64,000 nt of DNA from Massilia pinisoli (GCF_024753285.1 NZ_JANUGW010000005.1:124001-188000); one strand, 5' to 3'. Positions 40,720 through 49,877 are shown, counted from the stretch's first letter. Program-made: numbers and translations. Notes: a model not told the origin generated them from the sequence alone.

Positions 40720-42624
40720 TCAGATCGCCGACCTGAGCGTGCGCGCCAGGTCGGACAGGCGATACGGCTTGTTGACGAACGCGAACTCGTTGAGGTCGAC
40801 GCCATGCCGTTGCTTCAGCGCCGGCAGCGGATAGCCGGACGCCAGCATGATCTTGGTGCCCGGATAGTGCTCGCGCGTGTAGCTGGCGAGCTCGATACCG
40901 TTCATCCCGTTCGGCATCACGACATCCGTGAACAGGATGTCGATGTCGCCCTGCTCCATCAATTCGATCGCTTCCTGGCCGCTGGACGCCGTCACGACGT
41001 CGTAGCCCATGCTCGTGAACAGCGACGCCGCGACGTCCATCAGGTCGGGCTCGTCCTCGACGATCAGCACGCGCTCCGTGTGCTCGGCGCGCGTCTCCTC
41101 GACGGAATGGATCGCGGCAGGCAGGTAGATCGCGATGGTCGTGCCTTCGTCCGGCCGGCTGTCGATGGCGACTTCGCCGCCCGACTGCTTGATGAAGCCG
41201 TAGACCTGCGACAGGCCGAGGCCCGTGCCCTTGCCCACTTCCTTCGTCGTGAAGAACGGCTCGAACGCGCGCGCGACGACGTCGGGCGGCATGCCCGTGC
41301 CCGTGTCGCTCACCGTCACGCGCACGTATTCGCCCGGCGCCAGGCCGGGGGGCTGCTGGCCGTCCGCCACGACGTTGCCGGTGGCGATCGTCAGGCGGCC
41401 GCCGTCGGGCATCGCATCGCGCGCGTTGACGACGAGGTTCAGCAGCGCCGACTCGAAACGGGCGCTGTCGATCACGGCGCTGTGGGCCTTGCGGTCGAGG
41501 TCGATCACGAAGTCGATCGAGGGATTGCCGGCACGGCGCAGCACGGTCTCGAAGCCGCGGATGATGCCGTTGACGTTGCGCGTCTCCGCCTGCAGCGGCT
41601 GCTGGCGCGCGAACGCGAGCAGTTGCTGCGTGAGGCGCGCACCGCGGTCGATCGCGCGGCGCATCGATTCGAGGGTGCGCACGTCGGTCTCGCCGCGCTG
41701 CAGGCCCAGCACTTCCAGGCCGCTGGACAGCACGGACAGCAGGTTGTTGAAGTCGTGCGCGACGCCGCCCGTGAGCTGGCCGATCGATTCCATCTTCTGC
41801 GCCTGGAACAGCGCGATATTGGCCCGTTCCAGCGCCTCGTCGGCCTTCTTCTTTTCCGTCAGGTCGCGCGTGATCTTGGCGAAGCCGAGCAAGGCGCCGT
41901 CGTCGTCGCGGATGGCGTCGAGGACGGCGTGCGCCCAGAAGCGCGAGCCGTCCTTGCGCACGCGCCAGCCCTCGGACTCGAAGCGGCCCGCCGACGCGGC
42001 CGTCTCCAGCGCGCGCTTCGGAAGGCCGGCGACCTGGTCTTCCGCCGTGTAGAAGCGCGAGAAATGGCTGCCGATGATCTCGGCCTGGCTGTAGCCCTTG
42101 ATGCGCTCGGCGCCCGGGTTCCAGTTCGTGACGGTGCCTTCCGGCGACAGCATGAACAGCGCGTAGTCCGTCACGCCGTTCACGAGCAGGCGGAAGCGCT
42201 GTTCGCTCTCGCGCAACGCATCCTCGGCGCGCTTGCGTTCGGTGACGTCGCGCGTGACCTTCGCGAAGCCCAGCAGCACGCCTTCCTCGTTGTAGATCGG
42301 GTCGATGACCACGTGGGCCCAGAAACGCGACCCGTCCTTGCGCACACGCCAGCCCTCCGCTTCGTACTTGCCCTCCGCCAGCGCGATCGACAGCGCCCGC
42401 GCCGGCTTGCCCGCCTCGCGGTCCTCGGGGGTGTAGAAGCGCGAGAAGTGTTCGCCGAGGATCTCCTGCGCGACATAGCCCTTGAACCGGTTGGCGCCCG
42501 CGTTCCAGCTGCTGACGTGGCCTTCCGGATCGAGCATGTAGATGGCGTAGTCGCTGATCCCGGAGATCAGGTACTGGTAGCGCTTCTCGTCGGGCCAGCG
42601 TTGCGTAAGGGTCAGATCATTCAT
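40720..42624 (-). CDS. Hybrid sensor histidine kinase, PAS-PAS-kinase-receiver
   Basis: 634 residues, no TM segments, so a cytosolic sensor. Two PAS domains (about 15-130 and 140-258) are near duplicates: both contain HFSRFYTxEDxxAGxPxRAL and EGWRVRKDGSRFWAH. Kinase core with His290 in GGVAHDFNNLLSVL, N box NLVVNARDAMPDGG and G2 box KGTGLGLSQVYGF. C-terminal receiver from about residue 510 (VLIVEDEPDL), phospho-Asp in ILFTDVVMPNG, Lys in VNKPYRL. The ligand or cofactor of the PAS domains is unknown. Confidence 0.95.
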   Translation of the reverse strand: MNDLTLTQRWPDEKRYQYLISGISDYAIYMLDPEGHVSSWNAGANRFKGYVAQEILGEHFSRFYTPEDREAGKPARALSIALAEGKYEAEGWRVRKDGSRFWAHVVIDPIYNEEGVLLGFAKVTRDVTERKRAEDALRESEQRFRLLVNGVTDYALFMLSPEGTVTNWNPGAERIKGYSQAEIIGSHFSRFYTAEDQVAGLPKRALETAASAGRFESEGWRVRKDGSRFWAHAVLDAIRDDDGALLGFAKITRDLTEKKKADEALERANIALFQAQKMESIGQLTGGVAHDFNNLLSVLSSGLEVLGLQRGETDVRTLESMRRAIDRGARLTQQLLAFARQQPLQAETRNVNGIIRGFETVLRRAGNPSIDFVIDLDRKAHSAVIDSARFESALLNLVVNARDAMPDGGRLTIATGNVVADGQQPPGLAPGEYVRVTVSDTGTGMPPDVVARAFEPFFTTKEVGKGTGLGLSQVYGFIKQSGGEVAIDSRPDEGTTIAIYLPAAIHSVEETRAEHTERVLIVEDEPDLMDVAASLFTSMGYDVVTASSGQEAIELMEQGDIDILFTDVVMPNGMNGIELASYTREHYPGTKIMLASGYPLPALKQRHGVDLNEFAFVNKPYRLSDLARTLRSAI

Positions 42625-42818
42625 GTACTGCGGTTTTCATGGGCCTAAAGGGTATCGGAACCAGCCCATCATACACCGCAGCAAAAATGGCCGCGCGCGC
42701 TGCCATTTAACGAATTTCACATTGCCAATTTTCGCAAACCGGACCACCAAGAAACGTGCATCCTCGATGCATGTTCACGAAAAATCACCGGAATTGATGA
42801 GCAAGAACGCAACACCCG

Positions 42819-43691
42819 TTATATTGTCGCGCCGAAACGTGCGCGGAACCAGTCCGCCGTCGCGCCATCCGCCGGGAAGAACGACTCCAGCCGCAACTCG
42901 TGCACGGTCACGTCGTGCGGGGTGCCCAAGGTCGTGATCGTCGTGAACAGGTTCAGTTCGACGCCCTCGTGCGCGAGGGTGAGCGGCAGGAACGGCAGCG
43001 CGCGCCGCTCGAGGTTCGGCACGTGGTGGTCCGGGGCGAGGCCGCCCGCGATGCCGGGCAGCGCGGACAGCTCGGCCAGCAGCGCCGTCGCCTCGCTGCC
43101 CGGGCCGTCCGCCATGGCTTCGCGCTGGATCCACAGCAGGCTGTCGGCGCACACGGCCTGCCAGTTGACGAGGCGCGGCCGCAGGCCGGCCGGGTCGAGC
43201 ATCAGGCGCAGCACGTTGATGGAACCGTCGCGCGGGATGACGGCGTCGGCGGGCATCCCCAGCAGCCACTTCATGAAGCCGGCGGCCGGCTCGTTGAAGC
43301 GCACGAGGTTCCACAGCCGGTCGACGACGAGCGCGGGGAACGGCGCCTGCTGGCGCAGCATGAAGTCGAGCGCCTGCATCACGCTCGACAGCTCCGGGTC
43401 GGACAGGTTGCGTTCCTGGTAGGCGGGCGCGAAGCCTGCCGCCAGCAGCATCGCGTTGCGCTGCCGCAGCGGGACGTCCAGCGCGATGCCCAGCTTCAGC
43501 ACGAGGTCGCGGCTCGGCTGGGCGCGCCCGCTTTCCAAGAAGCTCAGGTGGCGCTGCGAGACGCTGGAGTCCACCGCCAGCCGCAGCTGGCTGTAGCCGC
43601 GCCGCGTGCGCCAGTAGCGCAGCGCCGAGCCGAAGTCGCTGAAGTAGCCCTCGCTGCGGGCCTCGGCCGCTTCCACGTGTCCGTCCTGCAT
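42819..43691 (-). CDS. XRE-family regulator with MmyB-like ligand domain
   Basis: 290 residues from the ATG at 43691 (AAGGAGGCGAG upstream; two upstream in-frame starts are ignored). N-terminal helix-turn-helix at about residues 20-75 (LRYWRTRRGYSQLRLAVDSSVSQRHLSFLESGRAQPSRDLVLKL). The MmyB-like part follows, with ALVVDRLWNLVRFNEPAAGFMKWLLG and the C-terminal LNLFTTITTLGTPHDVTVHELRLESFFPAD. This class usually controls neighbouring oxidoreductases or hydrolases. Likely co-transcribed with the hydrolase and SnoaL genes upstream. Confidence 0.92.
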   Translation of the reverse strand: MQDGHVEAAEARSEGYFSDFGSALRYWRTRRGYSQLRLAVDSSVSQRHLSFLESGRAQPSRDLVLKLGIALDVPLRQRNAMLLAAGFAPAYQERNLSDPELSSVMQALDFMLRQQAPFPALVVDRLWNLVRFNEPAAGFMKWLLGMPADAVIPRDGSINVLRLMLDPAGLRPRLVNWQAVCADSLLWIQREAMADGPGSEATALLAELSALPGIAGGLAPDHHVPNLERRALPFLPLTLAHEGVELNLFTTITTLGTPHDVTVHELRLESFFPADGATADWFRARFGATI

Positions 43692-43719
43692 CTCGCCTCC
43701 TTGATAGGAAAACATGAAT

Positions 43720-44577
43720 CTACCCCGCGGCCCGGACGAACTCAAGCAGCTCGGCATTCACCCGCTCCACGTGCGTGAGGAACATGCCGTGCGCGGCATC
43801 TTCCAGCACGACGAGGCGGCAGTCCGGCACGAGGGCGGCCGTGCGGCGTGCCGTCAGCGCGAACGGCGCGGAGACGTCCAGCATCCCGGCGATCACGAGC
43901 ACGGGCACGTCGAGCGCTTCCAGCTCCGCGCCCATGTCCGACGCCTGCACGGCGACGTGGCAGTCGTGCAGCGCCTGCAGCGAGCATTGCAGGGCCATCT
44001 GCGCGAGCCAGTCGCACATGCGCGGGCCGGCGCCGGGGACGAAGGGCTCGACGTTCTCCTCGATCCAGCGCGGGAAGTCGTGCAGCAGCTGCGTGGCGCG
44101 GAACTGTTCCAGCAGCGCCGGATCGATCCCTTCCGGATTCGTCGCCGACAGCGTGACGCCGGGCGTCATGGGCCCCAGCAGCGCCACCTGCCCCACCCGC
44201 GCGCTGCCGTGGCGCGTGAGGTAGCGGACGATCTCGTTGCAGCCCATCGAGTGCCCGACGAGCACGACGTCGCGCAGGTCCAGCGCTTCGATGACGGCCG
44301 CGATGTCGTCGGCGAGCGTGTCGAGGTCGTAGCCGCGGCCCGGGTCGGACGAGCGGCCGTGGCCGCGCCGGTCGAAGGCGATGCAGCGCAGATCCTGGCG
44401 TTGCAGCGCCATCATCTGGTAGCCCCACGAATCGGAGCACATCGACCAGCCGGACACGAACAGCACGGGGCGGCCGCGGCCCCAGTCGCGGTAGTACAGG
44501 TTGACGTCGCCGGCGATGATCGTGTTCGGTGCGCTCGTGTAGGCGCGGGCCGGACGGGAGGTGTGGGCATTGTGCAT
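43720..44577 (-). CDS. Alpha/beta hydrolase (haloperoxidase/esterase-like)
   Basis: 285 residues, no signal peptide. Nucleophile Ser110 in DVVLVGHSMGCNEIVRYL, oxyanion region LFVSGWSMCSDSW, RRGHGRSSDPG, acidic residue in AGMLDVSAPF and catalytic His in EDAAHGMFLTH. Typical of cofactor-free chloroperoxidase/esterase relatives; substrate unknown. 15 bases downstream of a SnoaL-like gene. Confidence 0.9.
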   Translation of the reverse strand: MHNAHTSRPARAYTSAPNTIIAGDVNLYYRDWGRGRPVLFVSGWSMCSDSWGYQMMALQRQDLRCIAFDRRGHGRSSDPGRGYDLDTLADDIAAVIEALDLRDVVLVGHSMGCNEIVRYLTRHGSARVGQVALLGPMTPGVTLSATNPEGIDPALLEQFRATQLLHDFPRWIEENVEPFVPGAGPRMCDWLAQMALQCSLQALHDCHVAVQASDMGAELEALDVPVLVIAGMLDVSAPFALTARRTAALVPDCRLVVLEDAAHGMFLTHVERVNAELLEFVRAAG

Positions 44578-44592
44578 GATCGTCTCCTTTGC

Positions 44593-44955
44593 TTAGGCGG
44601 CATCGAGGAAACCGGTGACGCGGACCAGGCGGCCTTGCGCGTCGACGGTGGCGAAGTCGGTGCCGACGGCGAGCACGGCGTCCGGTGCGGCCTCGGCGGC
44701 CAGCGACCAGGAAAAGCGGACGACGTCGTTGTGGCCGGACGGCGTGCCATGCAGCGCGAACCGGCAGCCGGGGAACTGCTGCTGGGCGGCGCCGATCATC
44801 GCGTCGATGCCGTCCACGCCGCTGCCGCGCATGATCGGGTCGAGGTAGCTGGCATCCGGGGCGAACACTTGGACGACATGCGCGCGGCGGGCGGCCGGTT
44901 CGCGTTCGTTCCAGGCGGCGAGGTAGCGTTCGGCGATATGGGTGGCTTGGTTCAT
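44593..44955 (-). CDS. SnoaL-like (NTF2-fold) small protein
   Basis: 120 residues from the ATG at 44955 (AAGGAG upstream). Alpha+beta barrel pattern: HIAERYLAAWNEREPAARRAHVVQVFAPDASYLDPIMRGSGVDGIDAMI, then RFALHGTPSGHNDVVRFSWSLA and GTDFATVDAQGRLVRVTGFLD. Such proteins bind or isomerise small hydrophobic molecules. First gene of the run with the alpha/beta hydrolase. Confidence 0.9.
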   Translation of the reverse strand: MNQATHIAERYLAAWNEREPAARRAHVVQVFAPDASYLDPIMRGSGVDGIDAMIGAAQQQFPGCRFALHGTPSGHNDVVRFSWSLAAEAAPDAVLAVGTDFATVDAQGRLVRVTGFLDAA

Positions 44956-45180
44956 GATGGGCTCCTTGGTGGGTTGACGATGGAGCCAGTGTGCCCGCCG
45001 CCGCGCCGCGCGGCGATTACCTCCCAGGTAATGACGTCGTCGCGCGGGCGTCAAATTGCCCATTTCTGGAACGACAACATGGTCGTTCTCCGGCCCAATT
45101 CGCCGGATTCGCGCACAAACCGATGAGGTATCGCTGCAACATTGTTTTATGCATATTGCATAATAACATGCCGAGCATAA

Positions 45181-45207
45181 TTGACGTTTGCCGTTTCATT
45201 GTAAAAT
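45181..45207 (+). promoter_or_regulatory. Candidate promoter of the bacteriophytochrome gene
   Basis: TTGACG (45181-45186) and TAAAAT (45202-45207) with a 15-base spacer. If used, transcription starts near 45214, which excludes the ATG at 45206 and supports translation from 45245. Confidence 0.35.
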
Positions 45208-45244
45208 GCCGGACTTGCAACCGACGTCCCCACCGCTGTTATCC

Positions 45245-47485
45245 ATGACCCAGGCCGCTCCAGTTCCCGTCCTCGACCTGTCGACCTGCGACAAGGAACC
45301 GATCCGCACCCCCGGCAGCATCCAGCCCCACGGTTTCCTGCTCACCTTGGCGCCCGATCTGACCGTGCTGCAGGCCAGCGCGAACGTGGCGGCATGGTCC
45401 GGAACGGCGGCGGACGCAGCGATCGGGCGACCGCTGGCCGACGTGATCGGCACCGCGGCGGCGCAGCGCCTGGCGCCGGAACTCGCGGCGGACCGGGGCC
45501 CGCATCCCTACTACCTCGGCACCGTCGCCACGGCCAACGGCCGCCACTTCGACGTGCTCGCGCACCGCTGGGACGGCGTCACGATCGCCGAATTCGAAGC
45601 CGTGGACCGCGCGGAGCCGGCCGATTTCCGCAACCTGTATCCGCTGATCGGCGACTTCCTGCTGAAGGTGAACAGCGCGGGCAGCATCGAATCGCTGGCG
45701 CAGCTCGCGTGCCAGCACGTGCGCTCGGTCACGGGCTTCGGGCGCGTGCTCGTGTACCGCTTCGACGCCGACGGCCACGGCCACGTGATGGCGGAAGCGC
45801 GCGACGAACGCTATCACTCGTACCTGGGGCAGCACTTCCCGGCATCCGACATCCCGGTCCAGGCGCGCGAGCTGTACAAGCTGTCGCGCATCCGCCTGAT
45901 CCAGGACGCGACGTACACGCCGGCGCCGCTCGTGCCGGCGCTGAACCCCGTGACCGGACGGCCGAACGACCTGTCGTTCGCCGCGCTGCGCAGCGTCTCG
46001 CCCGTGCACCTGCAGTACATGCGCAACATGAACACGCTGGCGTCGATGTCCGTGTCGCTGATGGTCAAGGGCCGGCTGTGGGGCCTGATCTCGTGCCACA
46101 ACGAGGACGCGGCCCCGGTCGCGTTCGAGAAGCGCACGGCGTGCGAGCAACTGGGGCAGATCCTCGCGCTGTGCATCGAGTCGCGCGAGGACGCGGCCGA
46201 GCTGCAGTTCCGCCTCGAGGTGCGGCGCACGATGGTGTCGATGCTGGCCGGCCTCACGCAGGGCAGCGACTTCATCGAGAACCTTGCCAACGTGTTCCCC
46301 GACCTGCTGCGCTTCGCGCGCGCGGCCGGCGCGGCGATCGTCGTCGACGACCGGGTGCTCACGTACGGCGACACGCCGGAGCAGGACGACATCGTGGCCC
46401 TCGTCGACTGGCTCACCTTGCACGACCACGGGGACGTCTTCCACACCGATAAGCTGTCCGCGCTGTACCCGCCGGCGGAGCGGTTCGCGCGCAACGCCAG
46501 CGGCCTGCTGGCGATGCCGATCTCGCGCATCCACAAGCACTACCTGCTGTGGTTCCGGCCGGAGTGGGTGCACACGATCGAATGGGCCGGCAATCCGCAC
46601 GCGAAGGAGCCGGCAGCCGGCGCGCCCACGCAGCTGTCGCCGCGCACGAGCTTCGCCGCGTGGCGCGAGACGATCCACGGCACGAGCCTGCCGTGGCACG
46701 GCGGCGAGATCGAGCTGGCGCTGGAATTCCGCACCGCGCTGCTGGGCATCGCGCTCGAACGCGCCGAGCAGATGGCCGAACTGGCCGAGGAACTGGGCCG
46801 CGCGAACAAGGAACTGGAGGCGTTCTCGTATTCCGTCTCGCACGACCTGCGCGCGCCGCTGCGCCACATCGTCGGCTTCGCCGACCTGCTGCTCGAATCG
46901 GCCGGCAGCGAGGACGCCCAGCAGCGCCAGCGCTTCCTCAAGAACATCAAGGAAGCGGCGCGCCTGGCCGGCAAGCTCGTCGACGACCTGCTGTCGTTCT
47001 CGCAGATGGGCCGCGCGTCGCTGCGCCCCACGACCGTGGACATGAACGACCTCGTGGCCTCCTGCATCGACAAGCTGGCGCTGGAAACGCGCGGCCGCAA
47101 CATCGAGTGGGACATCGGCCCGCTGCCCACGATCTGGGCCGACCCGACCTTCGTACACCTGGCCGTGTTCAACCTGCTGTCGAACGCCGTCAAGTTCACG
47201 GGCCAGCGCGATCCGGCCGTAATCCGCGTCCACGCGGAAGACCATCCGCACGAGACCGTGTTCCACGTGGCCGACAACGGCGCCGGCTTCAACATGGAAT
47301 ACGTGCACAAGCTGTTCGGCGTGTTCCAGCGCCTGCACCGGATGGAAGACTTCGCGGGCACCGGCATCGGCCTCGCGAACGTGCGCCGCATCGTCGAGCG
47401 CCACGACGGGCGGGTCTGGGCCCGGTCCGTGCAAGGCGAGGGAGCGACGTTCTCGTTCGCGCTCCCAAAACAGAACCAATATTGA
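45245..47485 (+). CDS. bphP: Bacteriophytochrome sensor histidine kinase
   Basis: Red/far-red light sensor of 746 residues from the ATG at 45245. PAS domain with Cys15 in STCDKEPIRTPGSIQPHG, the biliverdin-attaching cysteine of bacteriophytochromes. GAF domain (about 145-310) with the chromophore motif FPASDIPVQARELY (PASDIP at 199-204). PHY domain about 325-510 with the tongue region W-R-x-E-like AAWRETIHGTSLPW. Kinase with His533 in SVSHDLRAPLRHIVGF, N box NLLSNAVKFTG and G box GTGIGLANV. No haem oxygenase gene is visible nearby. Confidence 0.95.
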   Translation: MTQAAPVPVLDLSTCDKEPIRTPGSIQPHGFLLTLAPDLTVLQASANVAAWSGTAADAAIGRPLADVIGTAAAQRLAPELAADRGPHPYYLGTVATANGRHFDVLAHRWDGVTIAEFEAVDRAEPADFRNLYPLIGDFLLKVNSAGSIESLAQLACQHVRSVTGFGRVLVYRFDADGHGHVMAEARDERYHSYLGQHFPASDIPVQARELYKLSRIRLIQDATYTPAPLVPALNPVTGRPNDLSFAALRSVSPVHLQYMRNMNTLASMSVSLMVKGRLWGLISCHNEDAAPVAFEKRTACEQLGQILALCIESREDAAELQFRLEVRRTMVSMLAGLTQGSDFIENLANVFPDLLRFARAAGAAIVVDDRVLTYGDTPEQDDIVALVDWLTLHDHGDVFHTDKLSALYPPAERFARNASGLLAMPISRIHKHYLLWFRPEWVHTIEWAGNPHAKEPAAGAPTQLSPRTSFAAWRETIHGTSLPWHGGEIELALEFRTALLGIALERAEQMAELAEELGRANKELEAFSYSVSHDLRAPLRHIVGFADLLLESAGSEDAQQRQRFLKNIKEAARLAGKLVDDLLSFSQMGRASLRPTTVDMNDLVASCIDKLALETRGRNIEWDIGPLPTIWADPTFVHLAVFNLLSNAVKFTGQRDPAVIRVHAEDHPHETVFHVADNGAGFNMEYVHKLFGVFQRLHRMEDFAGTGIGLANVRRIVERHDGRVWARSVQGEGATFSFALPKQNQY

Positions 47486-47504
47486 CCGTCATTCGTAGAT
47501 ACTC

Positions 47505-47963
47505 ATGCTCAAGCCCATCCTGCTGGTCGAAGACAACCCCAACGATCTCGAACTGACGCTGATCGCTTTGTCGAAAAGCCAGCTCGCCAACCAGGTCATC
47601 ATCGTGCGCGATGGCGCCGAGGCGCTGGACTACCTGCACCGCCGCGGCGACTACGCGGCGCGCCCGGCCGGCAACCCGGCCGTCGTGCTGCTCGACCTGA
47701 AACTGCCGAAAGTGGATGGCCTCGAAGTGCTGCGTGAGATCCGCACCACCGAAGGCTTGAAGCCCCTGCCCGTCGTGATGCTCACCTCGTCGCGGGAAGA
47801 ACAGGACCTGGTACGCAGCTACGAAATGGGCGTGAACGCCTACGTGGTCAAGCCCGTCGATTTCACGGAATTCGTGCGCGCGATCGCGGACCTGGGCATC
47901 TTCTGGGCCGTGCTGAACGAACCGCCGCCGGGGTCGCAGCGCTACATCAAGCCCAATAAATAA
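47505..47963 (+). CDS. Single-domain response regulator, Rcp1-like
   Basis: 152-residue receiver without output domain. Acidic pocket ED-NP at 9-12, phospho-Asp64 in VVLLDLKLPKVDG, Lys in AYVVKPVDF. The insertion GDYAARPAGNP before beta-3 is typical of phytochrome-associated Rcp1 regulators. 19 bases after the phytochrome gene, so almost certainly its phosphotransfer partner. Confidence 0.95.
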   Translation: MLKPILLVEDNPNDLELTLIALSKSQLANQVIIVRDGAEALDYLHRRGDYAARPAGNPAVVLLDLKLPKVDGLEVLREIRTTEGLKPLPVVMLTSSREEQDLVRSYEMGVNAYVVKPVDFTEFVRAIADLGIFWAVLNEPPPGSQRYIKPNK

Positions 47964-47984
47964 TCGGCCGACGGCGCGGAATTC

Positions 47985-48011
47985 GCGTGGGCACGGGGTG
48001 CCCACCATGCG
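47985..48011. repeat. REP-like palindrome, GTGGGCAC class
   Basis: GCGTGGGCAC, GGG, GTGCCCACCATGCG, lying between the convergent rcp1-like and hybrid kinase genes. Nearly the same as the copy at 631. Confidence 0.7.
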
Positions 48012-48038
48012 CAGACGCAGCGCGCCCTATCGCCGGAT

Positions 48039-49664
48039 TTAGTGCGTAGCGCTGGCGGCCACCTCGGCACGCCGCCGCCGCAACAGGTGCCGGATGCGCG
48101 CACTGAGCGCGTCCGGGTGATACGGCTTCTGCAACAGGTTCACGGACGCCTCCAGCTTCCCCTCGTGCGCGAGCACGCCCTCCGCATAACCCGACGTGTA
48201 CAGGATCTGCGCCTGCGGCAGCCGCGTCCGCACGACGTCGCCCAGCTGCAGGCTGCTCACGGGCCCCGGCATGATCACGTCCGTGAACACGAGGTCGATG
48301 TGCTGGCCGCCCTCGACGATCTCGACGGCGCGCGCGGCGTCTGGCGCTTCCAGCACGCGGTAGCCCAGCGCGGACAGGATGCCGCACGTCGTGCTGCGCA
48401 CGTCTTCCTCGTCCTCGACGACGAGGATCGTCTCGATGCCGCCCAGCAGCGGCCCGGACGCGACGTGTTCCGCGCGCACGGCCTCGGCCTCGGTGCGCGG
48501 CAGGTAGATGCGCACGCTGGTGCCCTTGCCCGGCTCGCTCTTGAGGACGATCTCGCCGCCGGACTGCTTGACGAAGCCGTAGGCCATCGACAGCCCGAGC
48601 CCCGTCCCCTGCCCCGTCGGCTTGGTCGTGAAGAACGGTTCGAACGCGCGCTCCAGCACTTCCTGCGCCATGCCCTTGCCGGTGTCCGCGACTTCGATCA
48701 GCACGTAATGGCCGATCGGCACTTCGGTGGGCAACGGGCCGTCGGGTCCGACGTTGGCGGCGTGGATCGTCAGCGTGCCGCTGCCGGCCATCGCGTCGCG
48801 CGCATTGATGGCGAGGTTCAGCAGCACGTTGTTGAGCTGGCTCGGGTCGACGAGCGTGCTGCCGAGGCCTGCCGCGATCTCGGTCACGACGCGCGCGCGC
48901 GGGCCGAGCACGCGGCGCATCATGTCGTCCATCTCGCGCAGCAGGTGGCCGGGATTGATCACGACGGCCTGCAGCGGCTGGCGGCGCGCGAACGCAAGCA
49001 GGTGCGACGACAACTTGGCACCGCGCTCGACGCCAGCCAGCGCCATGTCGACGCGTGCCTTGCCCGCATCGTTCAAGTTGCCGACCAGTTTCAGCAATTG
49101 CAGGTTGCCGCCGATGATCTGCAGGACGTTGTTGAAATCGTGGGCGACGCCGCCCGTCAACTGGCCGATGGCCTCCATCTTCTGCGCCTGGTGCAGCGCC
49201 GACTGGCTGGCCGCGAGCTGTTCCTGGCTGTGGCGCAGCGACACGAACGCAGCGTCGCGCTGGCGCCGGGCGATGCACGCATCGCTGTGGTAGCGCACGC
49301 GCGCGACGAGCTCGCGCGGATCGGGCCATTTGACGAGGTAATCGTTCGCACCGACGGCGAACGCCTTCGCCTTGATTTCGGGATCTTCTTCGGACGACAG
49401 CAGGATGACGGGAATATGCTCCGTGTCCTTGTCGGCGCGCAGGCGGCGCGTGACCTCGAAGCCGTCGGCTTCCGGCATCCGCAAGTCGACGAGGATGACC
49501 GTCGCACCGATCTCCTTCGCCAGCGCGACCGCCATGCCGGGGTCGCGGGCATACCGCAGCCCATACGACGCGCACCCTTTCATGCCATGGGAAATGATGT
49601 CCTCGGCAAAGGGTTCGTCATCGATCAGCAGGATCGAGCAGGCGCTGGGGTCGTCTTGGTTCAT
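48039..49664 (-). CDS. Hybrid sensor histidine kinase, receiver-kinase-receiver
   Basis: 541 residues, cytosolic. N-terminal receiver (about 10-125) with phospho-Asp60 in VILVDLRMPEADG. A coiled linker leads to the kinase core with His175 in GGVAHDFNNVLQII, N box NLAINARDAMAGSG and G2 box QGTGLGLSMAYGF. C-terminal receiver from about residue 410 (ILVVEDEEDV) with LVFTDVIMPGP. Convergent with the phytochrome operon; the receiver-first layout suggests it takes phosphoryl input from another kinase, possibly the phytochrome (inference). Confidence 0.94.
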   Translation of the reverse strand: MNQDDPSACSILLIDDEPFAEDIISHGMKGCASYGLRYARDPGMAVALAKEIGATVILVDLRMPEADGFEVTRRLRADKDTEHIPVILLSSEEDPEIKAKAFAVGANDYLVKWPDPRELVARVRYHSDACIARRQRDAAFVSLRHSQEQLAASQSALHQAQKMEAIGQLTGGVAHDFNNVLQIIGGNLQLLKLVGNLNDAGKARVDMALAGVERGAKLSSHLLAFARRQPLQAVVINPGHLLREMDDMMRRVLGPRARVVTEIAAGLGSTLVDPSQLNNVLLNLAINARDAMAGSGTLTIHAANVGPDGPLPTEVPIGHYVLIEVADTGKGMAQEVLERAFEPFFTTKPTGQGTGLGLSMAYGFVKQSGGEIVLKSEPGKGTSVRIYLPRTEAEAVRAEHVASGPLLGGIETILVVEDEEDVRSTTCGILSALGYRVLEAPDAARAVEIVEGGQHIDLVFTDVIMPGPVSSLQLGDVVRTRLPQAQILYTSGYAEGVLAHEGKLEASVNLLQKPYHPDALSARIRHLLRRRRAEVAASATH

Positions 49665-49747
49665 TGCAAAACGGCAGGAAACGGCATGGAAGAGAGAACC
49701 AAAATTGCAAAATAGTAAGGGTTGATTTTACACCAACCATGGCGGGT

Positions 49748-49877
49748 GACGTTGCTCGATTGAAGCGTACGACGGTGGGACAATTCGATATCGCGGGCGG
49801 GCGCAAGCTCGATTGCCCTGAGTCTCGATGCCTATGAGCAACTGCTGATGCGGGCGGCGCACTACTTTGTTGGCTAA
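49748..49877 (+). pseudogene. Possible remnant of a coding sequence (frameshifted)
   Basis: On the plus strand, a frame reading VARLKRTTVGQFDIAGGRKLD is followed, after a one-base shift, by ALSLDAYEQLLMRAAHYFVG and a stop at 49875. Both pieces look protein-like but no family is recognised. No start codon or ribosome site is visible. Weak evidence. Confidence 0.22.

Noticed and set aside
39871-42648. 925-codon open frame on the plus strand opposite the hybrid kinase
   Set aside because: It is antisense to a kinase with clear H, N, G and receiver motifs; the translation is Arg/His-rich without domains, as expected for a GC-rich shadow frame.
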